Shown: positions 1 to 8,291 of the stretch, one piece after another
Position numbering within the stretch: the first letter of the stretch is position 1
Layout of the letters: each line of letters begins with the position of its first letter
NCBI GenBank assembly: GCA_012800055.1
Contig: JAAZKA010000015.1
Span: forward strand, 1 to 47,658
Direction of reading: 5' to 3'
Length of the DNA: 47,658 nucleotides
From: Clostridiales bacterium
GTDB taxonomy: Bacteria > Bacillota > Clostridia > Oscillospirales > QAMX01
The notes under the pieces: model-generated
The model's input: the letters and a program-made list of their open reading frames with translations, nothing else
Databases searched by the model: none
What the model was told of the DNA's origin: nothing
Program-made: the position numbers and the translations under genes

Positions 1-795
1 CGGAGTCGTCGGTGCGGTCGGGTCAGCCATGACGACCGTGCCTGCCGCGTAGACCGCGCTGACTTTGATATTTTCCGTCAGCACCGTATTCACGGTCACA
101 GGCACGCCGGTGTCCGTCACCCAGCCGGTGAGCGTATAACCGGCGAGTGTCGCCGTCGGCAGCGTACCGCACGCGGTGCCGGCAGGATAGAAGCTGATGT
201 CCGAGTCCATTTCGCCATCGCCCGCGTCGAACTCAATGTAGTAGTACAACGGCGCATTGGTTTCGCCGTAGATGCCGTAGAGGAAGACCATCGCCTCCTC
301 GAGCCGTCGCTCTACCAGACGTTTGAGCACCTTGCCGCCGAAATGGCACCATCGTCCGAACGCGTGGACGATTGCCGACTCGCTCCATGTCCCGCTCAGC
401 AGCAGCTCCGATAGGTATGAGTTGTTCACCCAGCCGATGCCCACGCCGTAGCCAAACGATACCAGCGCGTCAAACTGCTGCTGCGTCAGCGACACGCCTT
501 TGCGATTGGCCCACTTGAGCGTCGATTCCCCCACAACGTTGAGCGTGTCGCGCAGAAGCTGAGACGCCTGCGCCTCCGTGATTCCCGACGGATAATTGCC
601 CGGTGAGCAGGATGTTCCGTAGCCGATGTACCACTGGATGCCGTCACTGTAGGGTGTCGACAGGAAGCCTTCGTATTCCTTTATCATTTCCACCAGCACG
701 TCTGATACCGTCATGGCGGCGTTCGTTTCACAGGATGCCGGAACAGCTCCCGCCAGCAACAGAGCCGCAAGCAGGAAACATAATATTCTTTGCAT
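1..795 (-). CDS. Secreted GH24-type lysozyme with InlB-like repeat, C-terminus outside window
   Basis: A leftward frame starts at ATG 795 and stays open to the window edge (265 codons visible). AGGAG lies about 12 nt upstream. The first ~20 residues form a hydrophobic signal peptide ending near PASC; the lipobox is poor, so export rather than lipidation is likelier. Residues about 34-175 look like phage-type lysozyme (GH24), which cleaves peptidoglycan: KEYEGFL carries the probable catalytic Glu42 and Asp51 sits nine residues later as in T4 lysozyme. The expected catalytic-site Thr appears to be Tyr (WYIGYG), an oddity. Residues about 186-250 (YIEFDAGDGE... GYTLTGW) resemble the Listeria-Bacteroides/InlB B-repeat of surface proteins. 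No phage genes are nearby, so this is more likely a host cell-wall or competition enzyme than a prophage endolysin. Confidence 0.8.
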   Translation of the reverse strand, partial: MQRILCFLLAALLLAGAVPASCETNAAMTVSDVLVEMIKEYEGFLSTPYSDGIQWYIGYGTSCSPGNYPSGITEAQASQLLRDTLNVVGESTLKWANRKGVSLTQQQFDALVSFGYGVGIGWVNNSYLSELLLSGTWSESAIVHAFGRWCHFGGKVLKRLVERRLEEAMVFLYGIYGETNAPLYYYIEFDAGDGEMDSDISFYPAGTACGTLPTATLAGYTLTGWVTDTGVPVTVNTVLTENIKVSAVYAAGTVVMADPTAPTTP

Positions 796-829
796 GATAC
801 CTGGGACTCCTTTTTACAAAGTACCCCTT

Positions 830-859
830 ATTATAACACCGGAAGTGTGATGACAGCAA
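830..859 (-). promoter_or_regulatory. Probable sigma-70 promoter of the lysozyme gene
   Basis: On the minus strand TTGCTG (859-854) is followed after 18 nt by TATAAT (835-830), about 35 nt upstream of the ATG at 795. The -10 is perfect; the -35 matches 4 of 6 positions. Confidence 0.5.
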
Positions 860-935
860 GCGTTTTTCGGAATGTTCTTGAATTGTTCATAGAATATGGC
901 AATAATCCATGTAAAAACACGTAACAATATACATA

Positions 936-964
936 TTGCGTATTTGGCACGGCGGGTGTATAAT
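936..964 (+). promoter_or_regulatory. Probable sigma-70 promoter of dgoD
   Basis: TTGCGT (936-941), 17-nt spacer, TATAAT (959-964). Transcription would begin near 971, giving a leader of about 28 nt before ATG 999. This also argues against any dgoD start upstream of 999. Confidence 0.65.
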
Positions 965-998
965 ACTCTCATACCGAATATATAAGGAGGGTGCACCC

Positions 999-2168
999 AT
1001 GAAGATCACAAATGTGCGTGCGTACCTTGTCCGGCCGCGCTGGTGTATGGTTGAGATCACGACCGACGCAGGTCTGACGGGCTGGGGTGAGCCGGTCATC
1101 GAAGGCCGCGCCGCCACCGTCCGGGCGTGCGTGGAGGAGCTGACCCCCTACCTCATCGGACGTGACCCCGGCGCGATCGAGGACATCTGGCAGACTCTCT
1201 ACCGAGGCGGATTCTACCGCGGAGGTCCCATTCTCATGAGCGCCATTGCCGGCATCGATCAGGCGCTGTGGGATATTAAAGGCAAATACTTTAATGCGCC
1301 CGTCTGGAAGCTGATGGGCGGAGCCGTCCGTGAGCGCATAGAGGTCTACGCGTGGATCGGCGGCGACCGGCCCTCCGACGTTGCCGCTGCTGCACTCGAG
1401 AAGAAAGCCCAGGGCTACCGCGCCGTCAAGATGAACGCCACCGAAGAACTCCGCTATGTCGACAGCCATACAAAGATCGACGCCGTGCTTGAACGCGTCG
1501 CACAGGTACGCGAAGCCGTCGGACGAGGTTTCGGCATCGCCGTCGACTTCCACGGCCGTGTCCACAAACCGATGGCCAAGGTGCTTGCCAAGAAACTCGA
1601 GGAGTTTGATCCCATGTTCATCGAGGAGCCCGTCCTCTGCGACAACTTCGAAGACTTCCCCGAAATCGCACACGCCTGCTCCATCCCCATCGCGACCGGC
1701 GAGCGCCTGTTCACCCGTTGGGACTTTAAGCGGCTGCTCGAACAGGGCGCCGTCGATATCCTCCAACCCGACCTCTCCCATGCCGGCGGCATCACCGAGG
1801 TCAAGAAGATCGCAGCCATGGCCGAGGCCTATGATGTCGCCCTCGCACCCCACTGTCCCCTCGGTCCCGTCGCCCTGATGGCCTGTCTCCAGATCGACGC
1901 CACCTGCCACAACGCTTTCATCCAGGAGCAGAGCATCGGGATCCACTACAACGCCGACTCCCGCGCGCTCTCCGACGCCGACGCAGTACTCGACTATATG
2001 CGCAACCGCGAAGACCTTACCTATAAGGACGGTTTCGTCACACTCCCAAAACGTCCCGGCCTCGGCATCGAAGTCAACCGCGAACGCGTCCTAGCCGAAG
2101 ACGAGCATCCCCACGCCTGGAAGAATCCTGTCTGGCGGCATGAGGACGGCTCCGTCGCGGAGTGGTGA
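999..2168 (+). CDS. dgoD: D-galactonate dehydratase (mandelate racemase/enolase superfamily)
   Basis: Dehydrates D-galactonate to 2-keto-3-deoxygalactonate in the DeLey-Doudoroff route (cytoplasm, Mg2+). The 389-residue product matches remembered E. coli DgoD over its whole length: GWGEPVIEGRA near the start, FYRGGPILMSAIAGIDQALWD, the metal-ligand region DFHGR...FIEEPV, the catalytic-base region PDLSHAGGI, LAPHCPLGP, and the end WRHEDGSVAEW. ATG 999 was chosen because AAGGAGG sits 9 nt upstream and the promoter overlaps the longer possible frame. No KDG aldolase, kinase or sugar-acid transporter is adjacent, so the rest of the pathway must lie elsewhere. The next gene starts close to or overlapping its stop. 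Confidence 0.93.
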   Translation: MKITNVRAYLVRPRWCMVEITTDAGLTGWGEPVIEGRAATVRACVEELTPYLIGRDPGAIEDIWQTLYRGGFYRGGPILMSAIAGIDQALWDIKGKYFNAPVWKLMGGAVRERIEVYAWIGGDRPSDVAAAALEKKAQGYRAVKMNATEELRYVDSHTKIDAVLERVAQVREAVGRGFGIAVDFHGRVHKPMAKVLAKKLEEFDPMFIEEPVLCDNFEDFPEIAHACSIPIATGERLFTRWDFKRLLEQGAVDILQPDLSHAGGITEVKKIAAMAEAYDVALAPHCPLGPVALMACLQIDATCHNAFIQEQSIGIHYNADSRALSDADAVLDYMRNREDLTYKDGFVTLPKRPGLGIEVNRERVLAEDEHPHAWKNPVWRHEDGSVAEW

Positions 2169-2203
2169 CGCGTACTTATCACGATATGGGAGATACAATC
2201 GAG

Positions 2204-3442
2204 ATGCGACGTTTTACTCCGCTGATAAAGCATGCAGCCGCGTTTGCAAAATGGATCGGGCTGTCGGTTGCTGCGGGACTTCTGTGCGGCGCGGTCGGGA
2301 CGGGCTTTTACTATACGGTGGATTATGTCACCAGACTGCGCATCAACTTCCCGTGGATGCTGTACACGCTGCCGGTGCTGGGACTTGTGATCGTGTGGTT
2401 GTACCGCGTGACGAAGACGGAGAACGACGGCGGTACGAATACGATTTACCGGACGGTGCGAACGGGAGAGAAGGTAACGCTGTGGATGGCGCCGCTGCTC
2501 TTCGTGTCGACGGCGCTGATACACCTCGGCGGCGGATCGGCTGCGCGTGAGGGCGCGGCACTGCAGCTCGGCGGCAGCTTCGCCGGGGCGTGCGGCAGGC
2601 TGCTGCGGCTGCGTAAGAACGACCTGCGCGTGATTACGATGTGCGGGATGGCGGCGGTTTATTCGGCAATGTTCGGGACTCCGCTGACGGCGGCACTCTT
2701 TTGCGTCGAGGTCATCAACGTCGGCAAGATGCAGTATGCGGCGCTGCTGCCGTGTGCGGCGGCATCCTATACGGCATACCTGCTGGCGACGCATCTCGGG
2801 GTTACGCCGATGGCGTTCAGCGTTCCGGCGTCCGCGTTCAGCGTGACAACGGCGCTGCAGGCGCTTGCGCTGGGTATCTTCTGCGCGGGTGTCAGCATAC
2901 TGATATGCGTGACGCTTAAAAAGGCAGAAAAGCTTTATAAAAAGTACATCCCGAACCCGTATTTACGCATCGCGACGGGCGGCATACTGGTGATTCTGCT
3001 GACATTGCTGCTCGGAACGCGTGACTACAACGGTATCGGTAGAGATGTGCTTGCGCGGGCGATAAGCGGTGAGGCGTTGCCGTGGGCGTTTGTATGCAAA
3101 ATGTGGATGACGGCACTGACATTGGGCGCAGGTTTTCGGGGCGGCGAGACCGTGCCGACACCGCTCATCGGCGCGACGTTCGGCTGCTTCGCCGGAGCGC
3201 TGATCGGACTCTCCCCTGCCCTGGGTGCCGCTGTCGGGACAGTCGCGGTCTTCTGCGGCGCGGTCAACTGTCCGATGACGGCGATCGCAATGGGTGTGGA
3301 GATGTTCGGCGCGGGCAATCTGCCGCTCTACGCCGTCGCATGCGTGGTCAGCTATACGATCAGCCTGCGCTTCAATCCCTGTACGGCGCAGAAAACTGTA
3401 CTTTTCGAGCTCGAACCCGTTGAGGAGACGGATAGTTGTTGA
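2204..3442 (+). CDS. CLC-family anion channel/antiporter, possibly fluoride-type (CLC-F)
   Basis: About 412 residues with many hydrophobic segments. CLC landmarks: GGGSAAREGAALQ (residues ~110-121 from ATG 2204) is the helix-F GREGP equivalent, and GGETVPTP with GATFGCFAG is the helix-N region. Where chloride-type CLCs have GSGIP this protein has GGTN, and Pro after REG is replaced by Ala; such changes resemble the CLC-F fluoride/proton antiporters, so fluoride export is a reasonable inference but not proven. Start is uncertain: ATG 2204 has GGGAG 11 nt upstream, ATG 2186 is possible, and a GTG at 2162 would overlap dgoD by 7 nt. No fluoride riboswitch is visible upstream, and transcription probably comes from the dgoD promoter. 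Confidence 0.82.
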   Translation: MRRFTPLIKHAAAFAKWIGLSVAAGLLCGAVGTGFYYTVDYVTRLRINFPWMLYTLPVLGLVIVWLYRVTKTENDGGTNTIYRTVRTGEKVTLWMAPLLFVSTALIHLGGGSAAREGAALQLGGSFAGACGRLLRLRKNDLRVITMCGMAAVYSAMFGTPLTAALFCVEVINVGKMQYAALLPCAAASYTAYLLATHLGVTPMAFSVPASAFSVTTALQALALGIFCAGVSILICVTLKKAEKLYKKYIPNPYLRIATGGILVILLTLLLGTRDYNGIGRDVLARAISGEALPWAFVCKMWMTALTLGAGFRGGETVPTPLIGATFGCFAGALIGLSPALGAAVGTVAVFCGAVNCPMTAIAMGVEMFGAGNLPLYAVACVVSYTISLRFNPCTAQKTVLFELEPVEETDSC

Positions 3443-3459
3443 GGAAACGGATAGGTGAT

Positions 3460-3495
3460 GAAAACTTCCCGGAGGCAACACTCCGGGGAGTTTTC
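3460..3495. terminator. Bidirectional intrinsic terminator between convergent genes
   Basis: A 15-bp stem (3460-3474 with 3481-3495, one G-T pair, loop GCAACA) has A-rich and T-rich flanks on both sides (AAAAC / GTTTTC), so it can end both the CLC transcript and the leftward operon. Its right arm touches the stop codon of the amidohydrolase gene. Confidence 0.8.
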
Positions 3496-4289
3496 TATCG
3501 TCCCAGCAGCCGCCGCGCGTTGTCTGAAAGGATGGCGTTCTTCTCTGTGTCGGTGAGCGGGAGTGCACGGAGCGCCTGTATTTCGTCATGCGCACAGCTC
3601 CACGGCGCGTCCGAGCCGAACAGCACATGTTCCGCACCGACGGCTTTCACGATGCGCAGGAACTGGTCATGCGGGAAGTATGAGAACCCCATCGACGTGT
3701 CGAGGTAGATGCCGGAGCCTGCGAGATATCGCTCAACATCGTCCCACTGCGCGTGACCGCCGAGGTGCGCGGCGACGATCGGCGCGCCCGGGAACTCCCG
3801 CATCAGATGGGCAAAGCGTTCGGGATTTGTATGAAACGGCGGCGGAAAAGCCGGATCGTAACCTGCATGGTGCAGAATCATAAACCCACGGCTTAATGCA
3901 CAGTCGTAGATGCGCAGCATGTGGGGATCGTCAAGCAGGAAGTTCTGATACTCGGCGTGGAACTTCAGCCCCTTAAGACCCAAAGACGCGGCGAAATCAA
4001 TGGCGCTTTTATAGTCGTCGGTATGCGGATAAATACCGCCGAACGCCTCGATGCGGTCTGAGCGGACCGACGCTGCCCACTCGTTGATGCGGACAAGCTG
4101 CGACGCCTTCGTGATAACGGGCTGAAGGACAGACATGGAGATGCCCCAAGCATCCATGTTGCGCAGTGTGCCCGTGACGGTACCGTCGTGGACGGGTGTG
4201 TAGGCATACGCGGCACTTTCATACAGTCCCGCGATGGCGCGCGGAGCGAGCGTGTCGGGAAATGCATGGGTGTGAAAATCGACAATCAT
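3495..4289 (-). CDS. Amidohydrolase family 2 (TIM-barrel metal hydrolase/decarboxylase)
   Basis: 264 residues. The metal-binding HxH lies at the N-terminus (DFHTHAFP), followed by KFHAEYQ, LHHAGYD and AAHLGGH, which supply further His ligands, and the closing Asp lies in LFGSDAPW. This is the amidohydrolase-2 / ACMSD-like fold, acting on cyclic amides, lactones or carboxylated aromatics; the substrate cannot be read from sequence. It is the last gene of a leftward operon, starting 14 nt after the stop of the FAD oxidoreductase. A weak AAGG is the only ribosome binding site signal, consistent with translational coupling. It may process a product of the upstream oxidoreductase (inference). Confidence 0.82.
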   Translation of the reverse strand: MIVDFHTHAFPDTLAPRAIAGLYESAAYAYTPVHDGTVTGTLRNMDAWGISMSVLQPVITKASQLVRINEWAASVRSDRIEAFGGIYPHTDDYKSAIDFAASLGLKGLKFHAEYQNFLLDDPHMLRIYDCALSRGFMILHHAGYDPAFPPPFHTNPERFAHLMREFPGAPIVAAHLGGHAQWDDVERYLAGSGIYLDTSMGFSYFPHDQFLRIVKAVGAEHVLFGSDAPWSCAHDEIQALRALPLTDTEKNAILSDNARRLLGR

Positions 4290-4303
4290 GGGTGTAACGA
4301 CCT

Positions 4304-6130
4304 TTATACAGATTCACGGGAGAAGCGCCGAAAGACCTCACGGGCGATGGGCGCAGCGTCGACAAGCAGACCGGATGCCTTCAGCCCGACCGTCAGCCGA
4401 AAGGTGTCGGCGTTGAGAACGTCGCGCAGTGTCCGCGTGATATCCTCACGCAGCACGGGATGTTTACGGGCGATATGCTGCAGCGCGGCATGGGCGGCGG
4501 TGAACCAGAGGAACGCGCGCGTTTCGGGGCTGTCCAGCAGCGCATTGGGTGTAAAGGGGATATCGACCGTCCAAAACGGATCCCGGACGATGCGCGTGAG
4601 CAGCGGGACGGCATCGACTGCGCCGAGACGTCCGAGCGCGTGGATGGCAGAGACGGCATGCGGCGGGTTGTACTTGCGGCTCATCGAAGGGATATAGCCC
4701 GAACGGTCCTCCGCGAGTCTGAGCAGGACGGGCAGCCCGGTATCGTCGCCGAGCAGTGAGAGCGCAAGCGCCGCGTTGCATGACAGCAGCATTTCCGGCG
4801 TGCTGACCCATTCTCTCAGGAGATCGGTGAGCCGTTCACGTCTCGCCGACCAGATGGCAAGCCCGGGCGCGTCGGAGGACAGCCCTGCACGGATGGCGTC
4901 CGGGTCGGTCAGCCAGGCCAGCGGGCACTTGCGCTTTTCGTCGTACAGCCCGGGCGCGTCGGTCTCGCGCAGGCAGCCGGTCTGTGTCAGCTCCCGTCTG
5001 ACTTCCGCGACGGCGTCGGGGTCACGAATGAGCGCTGCCGGCGACACTCCGCGTGTGACGCACATCCGCGTGAGAACGGCCGCCAGTTCGCCGGATTTCT
5101 GCATCTCGTCCTTCATCCGCAGCGCCGGCGCAAAGGAATGTTCGACACTCATCGCGCGTCCGCAGATGAGCAGGCCGGCGATGCCCTTCGGTACCGCCGC
5201 GCCGCACGGAACGCCGAACCGGATGCCGACACCCCACAGTCCGGCGATCCCGAGCCAGTCGCGCGCAGGGGCGTCCTCGTACGCCGTATCCTTCCCGTGG
5301 TGGTCGACGTTGGAGTAGCCGTAGAACGCCGGCACGGGCAGCTCCCGGGGGAGCGTTACGTCTTCAAGCGTCAAGCGCTCCTCACCGACTACTGTAGCAC
5401 CCTCGCGGATACCGATGATCGGTACAAAGCCGAGAAGCAGGTTTTGTGCGTCATATTGTTCCCACAGATGCTTCTCATCGCAGGTGGTTGATGTAATATC
5501 GCGGGAATATGCCCAAGCGTCGTAGGGGTCGATCACACCGCTGTCGATGTTCCAGTGTGAGATGCGTCCGGCGTTCGCAGTGAGGAAGACGTAGGAGTAT
5601 GGCTGATAGCGTCCGTCTGCCTCGCGCCCGTAGGTGAGCGTACAGCCTGCCATGCGTGCGAGATACGCGTCGGCGGTGGCGTCGATGACAATGCGCGCAT
5701 CGGCGGTGTGACGACCGCTGTCATCGTACCACTCAACGCCGTGCACGGAGCCCGCGTCCAGAAATGCACCGGTCACGGATGCCTCGAAGCGCAGATGTAC
5801 TCCCGCGTGGACTGCCTCCTCACGCAGTGTCCGGCGCTTGGCGTATTCTTCGGCGTCCCGGACACCGTCCGGACGCGGCAGATCAAGGGTTTGGTAGAAT
5901 CCGCCGGGGTTGCCGTGGTAGTAGCCGGTGATGCCGCCCGCCGTACCGGTGCCGCCCATGCACGCAAGAGATTCAATCCCGAGCGTCCGCAGGCCTTTCT
6001 GTGCACAGAGGATTGCCGCAATTGCTCCGGCAGTCCCGAGCCCCGCAACAATCACGTCATAGGATTCATCAAACGGACTGTTGTCATATGTTTGTGTAAG
6101 AGAATCGTCAATCATTGTGCTGTAGAGCAT
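4304..6130 (-). CDS. FAD-dependent oxidoreductase with C-terminal HEAT-like extension
   Basis: About 608 residues. The N-terminal dinucleotide-binding motif is AGLGTAGAIAAILCAQKG, followed by GGTGTAGG typical of the FAD_oxidored family (glucose-inhibited-division/fumarate-reductase-like superfamily). DATADAYLARMAG (about residue 150) is the second FAD contact and LLICGRAMS (about 325) the C-terminal FAD loop. From about residue 440 short helical repeats (NAALALSLLGDDTGLPVLLRLAED, AIHALGRLGAVDAVPLLTRI) resemble HEAT/PBS-lyase repeats, an unusual addition that may bind a partner. ATG 6130 has GGAGGG 8 nt upstream and overlaps the stop of the preceding gene (TGATG), so translation is coupled. 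Substrate unknown; relatives are often found in carbohydrate-degradation loci. Confidence 0.85.
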   Translation of the reverse strand: MLYSTMIDDSLTQTYDNSPFDESYDVIVAGLGTAGAIAAILCAQKGLRTLGIESLACMGGTGTAGGITGYYHGNPGGFYQTLDLPRPDGVRDAEEYAKRRTLREEAVHAGVHLRFEASVTGAFLDAGSVHGVEWYDDSGRHTADARIVIDATADAYLARMAGCTLTYGREADGRYQPYSYVFLTANAGRISHWNIDSGVIDPYDAWAYSRDITSTTCDEKHLWEQYDAQNLLLGFVPIIGIREGATVVGEERLTLEDVTLPRELPVPAFYGYSNVDHHGKDTAYEDAPARDWLGIAGLWGVGIRFGVPCGAAVPKGIAGLLICGRAMSVEHSFAPALRMKDEMQKSGELAAVLTRMCVTRGVSPAALIRDPDAVAEVRRELTQTGCLRETDAPGLYDEKRKCPLAWLTDPDAIRAGLSSDAPGLAIWSARRERLTDLLREWVSTPEMLLSCNAALALSLLGDDTGLPVLLRLAEDRSGYIPSMSRKYNPPHAVSAIHALGRLGAVDAVPLLTRIVRDPFWTVDIPFTPNALLDSPETRAFLWFTAAHAALQHIARKHPVLREDITRTLRDVLNADTFRLTVGLKASGLLVDAAPIAREVFRRFSRESV

Positions 6131-6906
6131 CAAAACATCCCTCCTTCCCGAAGTGCCGTACCCGCGTCGAAGGCGGAGATGGGGTCGTTATAATACGCGG
6201 AAGGCCGCCATAAGAAGCCGCCAGCGTCGAACCCGGCGCGCGCGGGTGTGACGTCCGGAAGATGTGCGACGGCGGCGCGGCGCCATGGAGAGAGGTTTGC
6301 GACCGCCGCGTCGACAGCTTCCTGCGCATCGGTGAGAGAGCCGGTGAACGGGAAATGCGCCGCGCAGAGTCCCGGATACAGGCCTGAGTTTACCTCCGCG
6401 CCTTTTATGACCGGCAGCGGTGCGGCAGGATCAGCGCTGAGCAGCAGGCACGCAAGCGTCCGGGTACACGCGCCGACATCATACCCGAGTGCGCGCATCC
6501 CGACGCCGGAGGTCGTGTCGAGAACACGTGCGGCGTTCAGCGTAAGAAATCCGGCGGTGGTGAAGAAGACGGCGCGGAAGTGCTCCTTCACCCGCGACAG
6601 CTCTGTCAGACGTGCCGACAGCAGCATCCGCGCGCCGGATTCCTTATAGATCTTCGCGAGTACCGGCTGCACACCCGGCAGATGGACGGGAAGGCCGGAT
6701 GTGAGCAGTCCGCGTGTCTCGAGCGTGCGATAAAACGCGCGGGCTTTCTCCGAACGCGGCTGAGACGGAGGGGTACCGAAACCGTGCAGGGCATTGGCGA
6801 ACTCGCCGCCGATGAGGATGCCGCCGTCCGCGACAACACAGGAGCCGTCCGCATAACCTGCCGCGAGTGCGGACGCACCCAGAATCAATGTCTCAGTCAT
6901 TTTCAT
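6130..6906 (-). CDS. Compact, degenerate FAD-oxidoreductase-like protein
   Basis: 258 residues, not confidently recognised. Its segment order parallels the FAD_oxidored domain: a leading strand with ETLILGASALAAGYA where GxGxxG should be, then GGILIGGEFANAL, then a helix and ARMLLSARLTEL, then ARVLDTTSGVGMRALG in place of the usual DATGD..A..AG. The glycine-rich loop is poor and the C-terminal FAD loop is not evident, so FAD may not be bound. It sits between the ceramidase-like gene (ATGA overlap) and the full-size FAD oxidoreductase (TGATG overlap), which suggests a partner subunit of the latter. Alternatively it is a decaying duplicate, but the frame is intact and tightly coupled on both sides. 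Confidence 0.7.
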   Translation of the reverse strand: MKMTETLILGASALAAGYADGSCVVADGGILIGGEFANALHGFGTPPSQPRSEKARAFYRTLETRGLLTSGLPVHLPGVQPVLAKIYKESGARMLLSARLTELSRVKEHFRAVFFTTAGFLTLNAARVLDTTSGVGMRALGYDVGACTRTLACLLLSADPAAPLPVIKGAEVNSGLYPGLCAAHFPFTGSLTDAQEAVDAAVANLSPWRRAAVAHLPDVTPARAGFDAGGFLWRPSAYYNDPISAFDAGTALREGGMF

Positions 6907-8174
6907 AACGCTGCAGCGAGCTTCAGCAGACGCTCGGACATCTCGTACCCGGCGTCCGGCTCGGTCTGGGCGGAGCAGCAGATACGTGTGGAGTAGATGC
7001 CCTTGCGGAACAGTTCACGGATGCCGACATAGCCGATGTTGCCGTTGGCGAGGTTTGCCGTCATTGTGTACGCGGAGGGTGAGCGGTCCTTAAGGATTTT
7101 TGCGAACTCGACGTAAATCTCACCGGGCATTCCGTAGATCATCAAAGCCCCGATTTTCAGCACCTGCACGGTGACGGGAATCGGCTGGGAACCTTCCGCG
7201 TCCATCCGTCTGGCTTCGGAGGCGTAGAAGTTGTCGATCACGCCGTCCTCGGGGCGTACGGTGTCGGCCCAGGCAAGCGTTTCGGCGTCAGGAAGCCGGG
7301 ACGGGAGTGTGAAGCGGTCGTCTGCGCCGCCGATGGCGTCATCATCGGAGAGGAATATTTTCTCGTAGACCTCGCTGACGGCACCGGCGAGGATGCGGCC
7401 CATCCTGCGGTAGTAACCGGGCTCGGCGGAAGTGCCGTGCTCGAAATCAATGTGGTTGATGTTGCCGCAGAACCCGTTGACGAACAGCGGCATGAACTCC
7501 GCACCGTAGGTCTTTCTAAGCATGTCGCGCATCGCGCCGGGATAATCGCTGGAGTAGAGCGACACGCCGCCTACACTGTCGCAGTGGCAGGCGTAGTTGG
7601 CAATCAGGCCGTAGGGCGAGCCGTCGGCATTGTCGATGCGCAGCACGCCGACCTCGGGGTCGATCTCACCGAATGCACGCATCCCGGGGACGTGGGCGTT
7701 GGTCCTATAGGAACCGTCGGGAAGGACGAAGTCACGGTAGTGCGCCAGGGTGCGCTCGATGCCACTGCCATAACCGATGCGTACCGGGCGCTTGTTCTGC
7801 GCGGCGTACACGGCTGCGTCGTGTATCCGGGATCCGAGGAAATCGACATAGACGGGATCCTTATGTACGAAGTCGTCCCAGGTCTCGACCGGGCCGCCGT
7901 AGTGCGTATGCGTTGCGCACAGCAGGACAGCCGACGCGGGCATATCCAGGTCACGGGCGATCTCCGCGCGCGTCTTTAATGCAAGCTCATCGGGTATGCC
8001 GATGACGTCGCAGGTGACGAGGACGACTTTCTGACCGGCGTCATTCTCAAAGTACGCGGCGTAGGCATACAGACGCTCGAGAATGCCTTTCGCGCGGCGC
8101 AGGACGAAATGACCGGGCATTTCCATTCCGAGCGCCGGGGTGATGTCGAGCTCGTAGAGTCCGCAAAACAGCAT
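6903..8174 (-). CDS. Neutral/alkaline ceramidase-like hydrolase
   Basis: 423 residues. The N-terminus (ELDITPALGMEMPGHF...) and LLCATHTHYGGP, YACHCDSVGG and FVNGFCGNINHIDF match the N-terminal catalytic domain of neutral/alkaline ceramidases, where His residues bind zinc. It is shorter than true ceramidases (600+ residues) and has no signal peptide, so it is a cytoplasmic relative whose substrate is probably not ceramide; in other bacteria such proteins occur in sugar-related loci. ATG 8174 was chosen because GGAGG lies 7 nt upstream; the longer frame begins in the divergent intergenic region. It is the first gene of a leftward four-gene operon ending at 3495. Confidence 0.82.
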   Translation of the reverse strand: MLFCGLYELDITPALGMEMPGHFVLRRAKGILERLYAYAAYFENDAGQKVVLVTCDVIGIPDELALKTRAEIARDLDMPASAVLLCATHTHYGGPVETWDDFVHKDPVYVDFLGSRIHDAAVYAAQNKRPVRIGYGSGIERTLAHYRDFVLPDGSYRTNAHVPGMRAFGEIDPEVGVLRIDNADGSPYGLIANYACHCDSVGGVSLYSSDYPGAMRDMLRKTYGAEFMPLFVNGFCGNINHIDFEHGTSAEPGYYRRMGRILAGAVSEVYEKIFLSDDDAIGGADDRFTLPSRLPDAETLAWADTVRPEDGVIDNFYASEARRMDAEGSQPIPVTVQVLKIGALMIYGMPGEIYVEFAKILKDRSPSAYTMTANLANGNIGYVGIRELFRKGIYSTRICCSAQTEPDAGYEMSERLLKLAAAL

Positions 8175-8221
8175 AGAAAAACCTCCATAAATTAATTTAA
8201 TATGAGCGTAAGAATAAAGAA

Positions 8222-8251
8222 TTGGACATTTATACACTTTTCGCGTATACT
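8222..8251 (+). promoter_or_regulatory. Possible promoter of the cation/proton antiporter gene
   Basis: TTGGAC (8222-8227), 18-nt spacer, TATACT (8246-8251), about 40 nt upstream of the TTG start at 8292. It lies in the divergent gap shared with the ceramidase-like gene, for which no convincing -35/-10 pair was found. Confidence 0.45.
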
Positions 8252-8291
8252 GTATTATAAAGAGAAGAAACCGTAAAGAGAGGGAAACTAT

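Noticed and set aside
969-1946. Long open frame of 325 codons antisense to dgoD
   Set aside because: Mirror of a GC-rich coding strand; the plus-strand frame matches DgoD throughout and this one has no ribosome binding site or motif.
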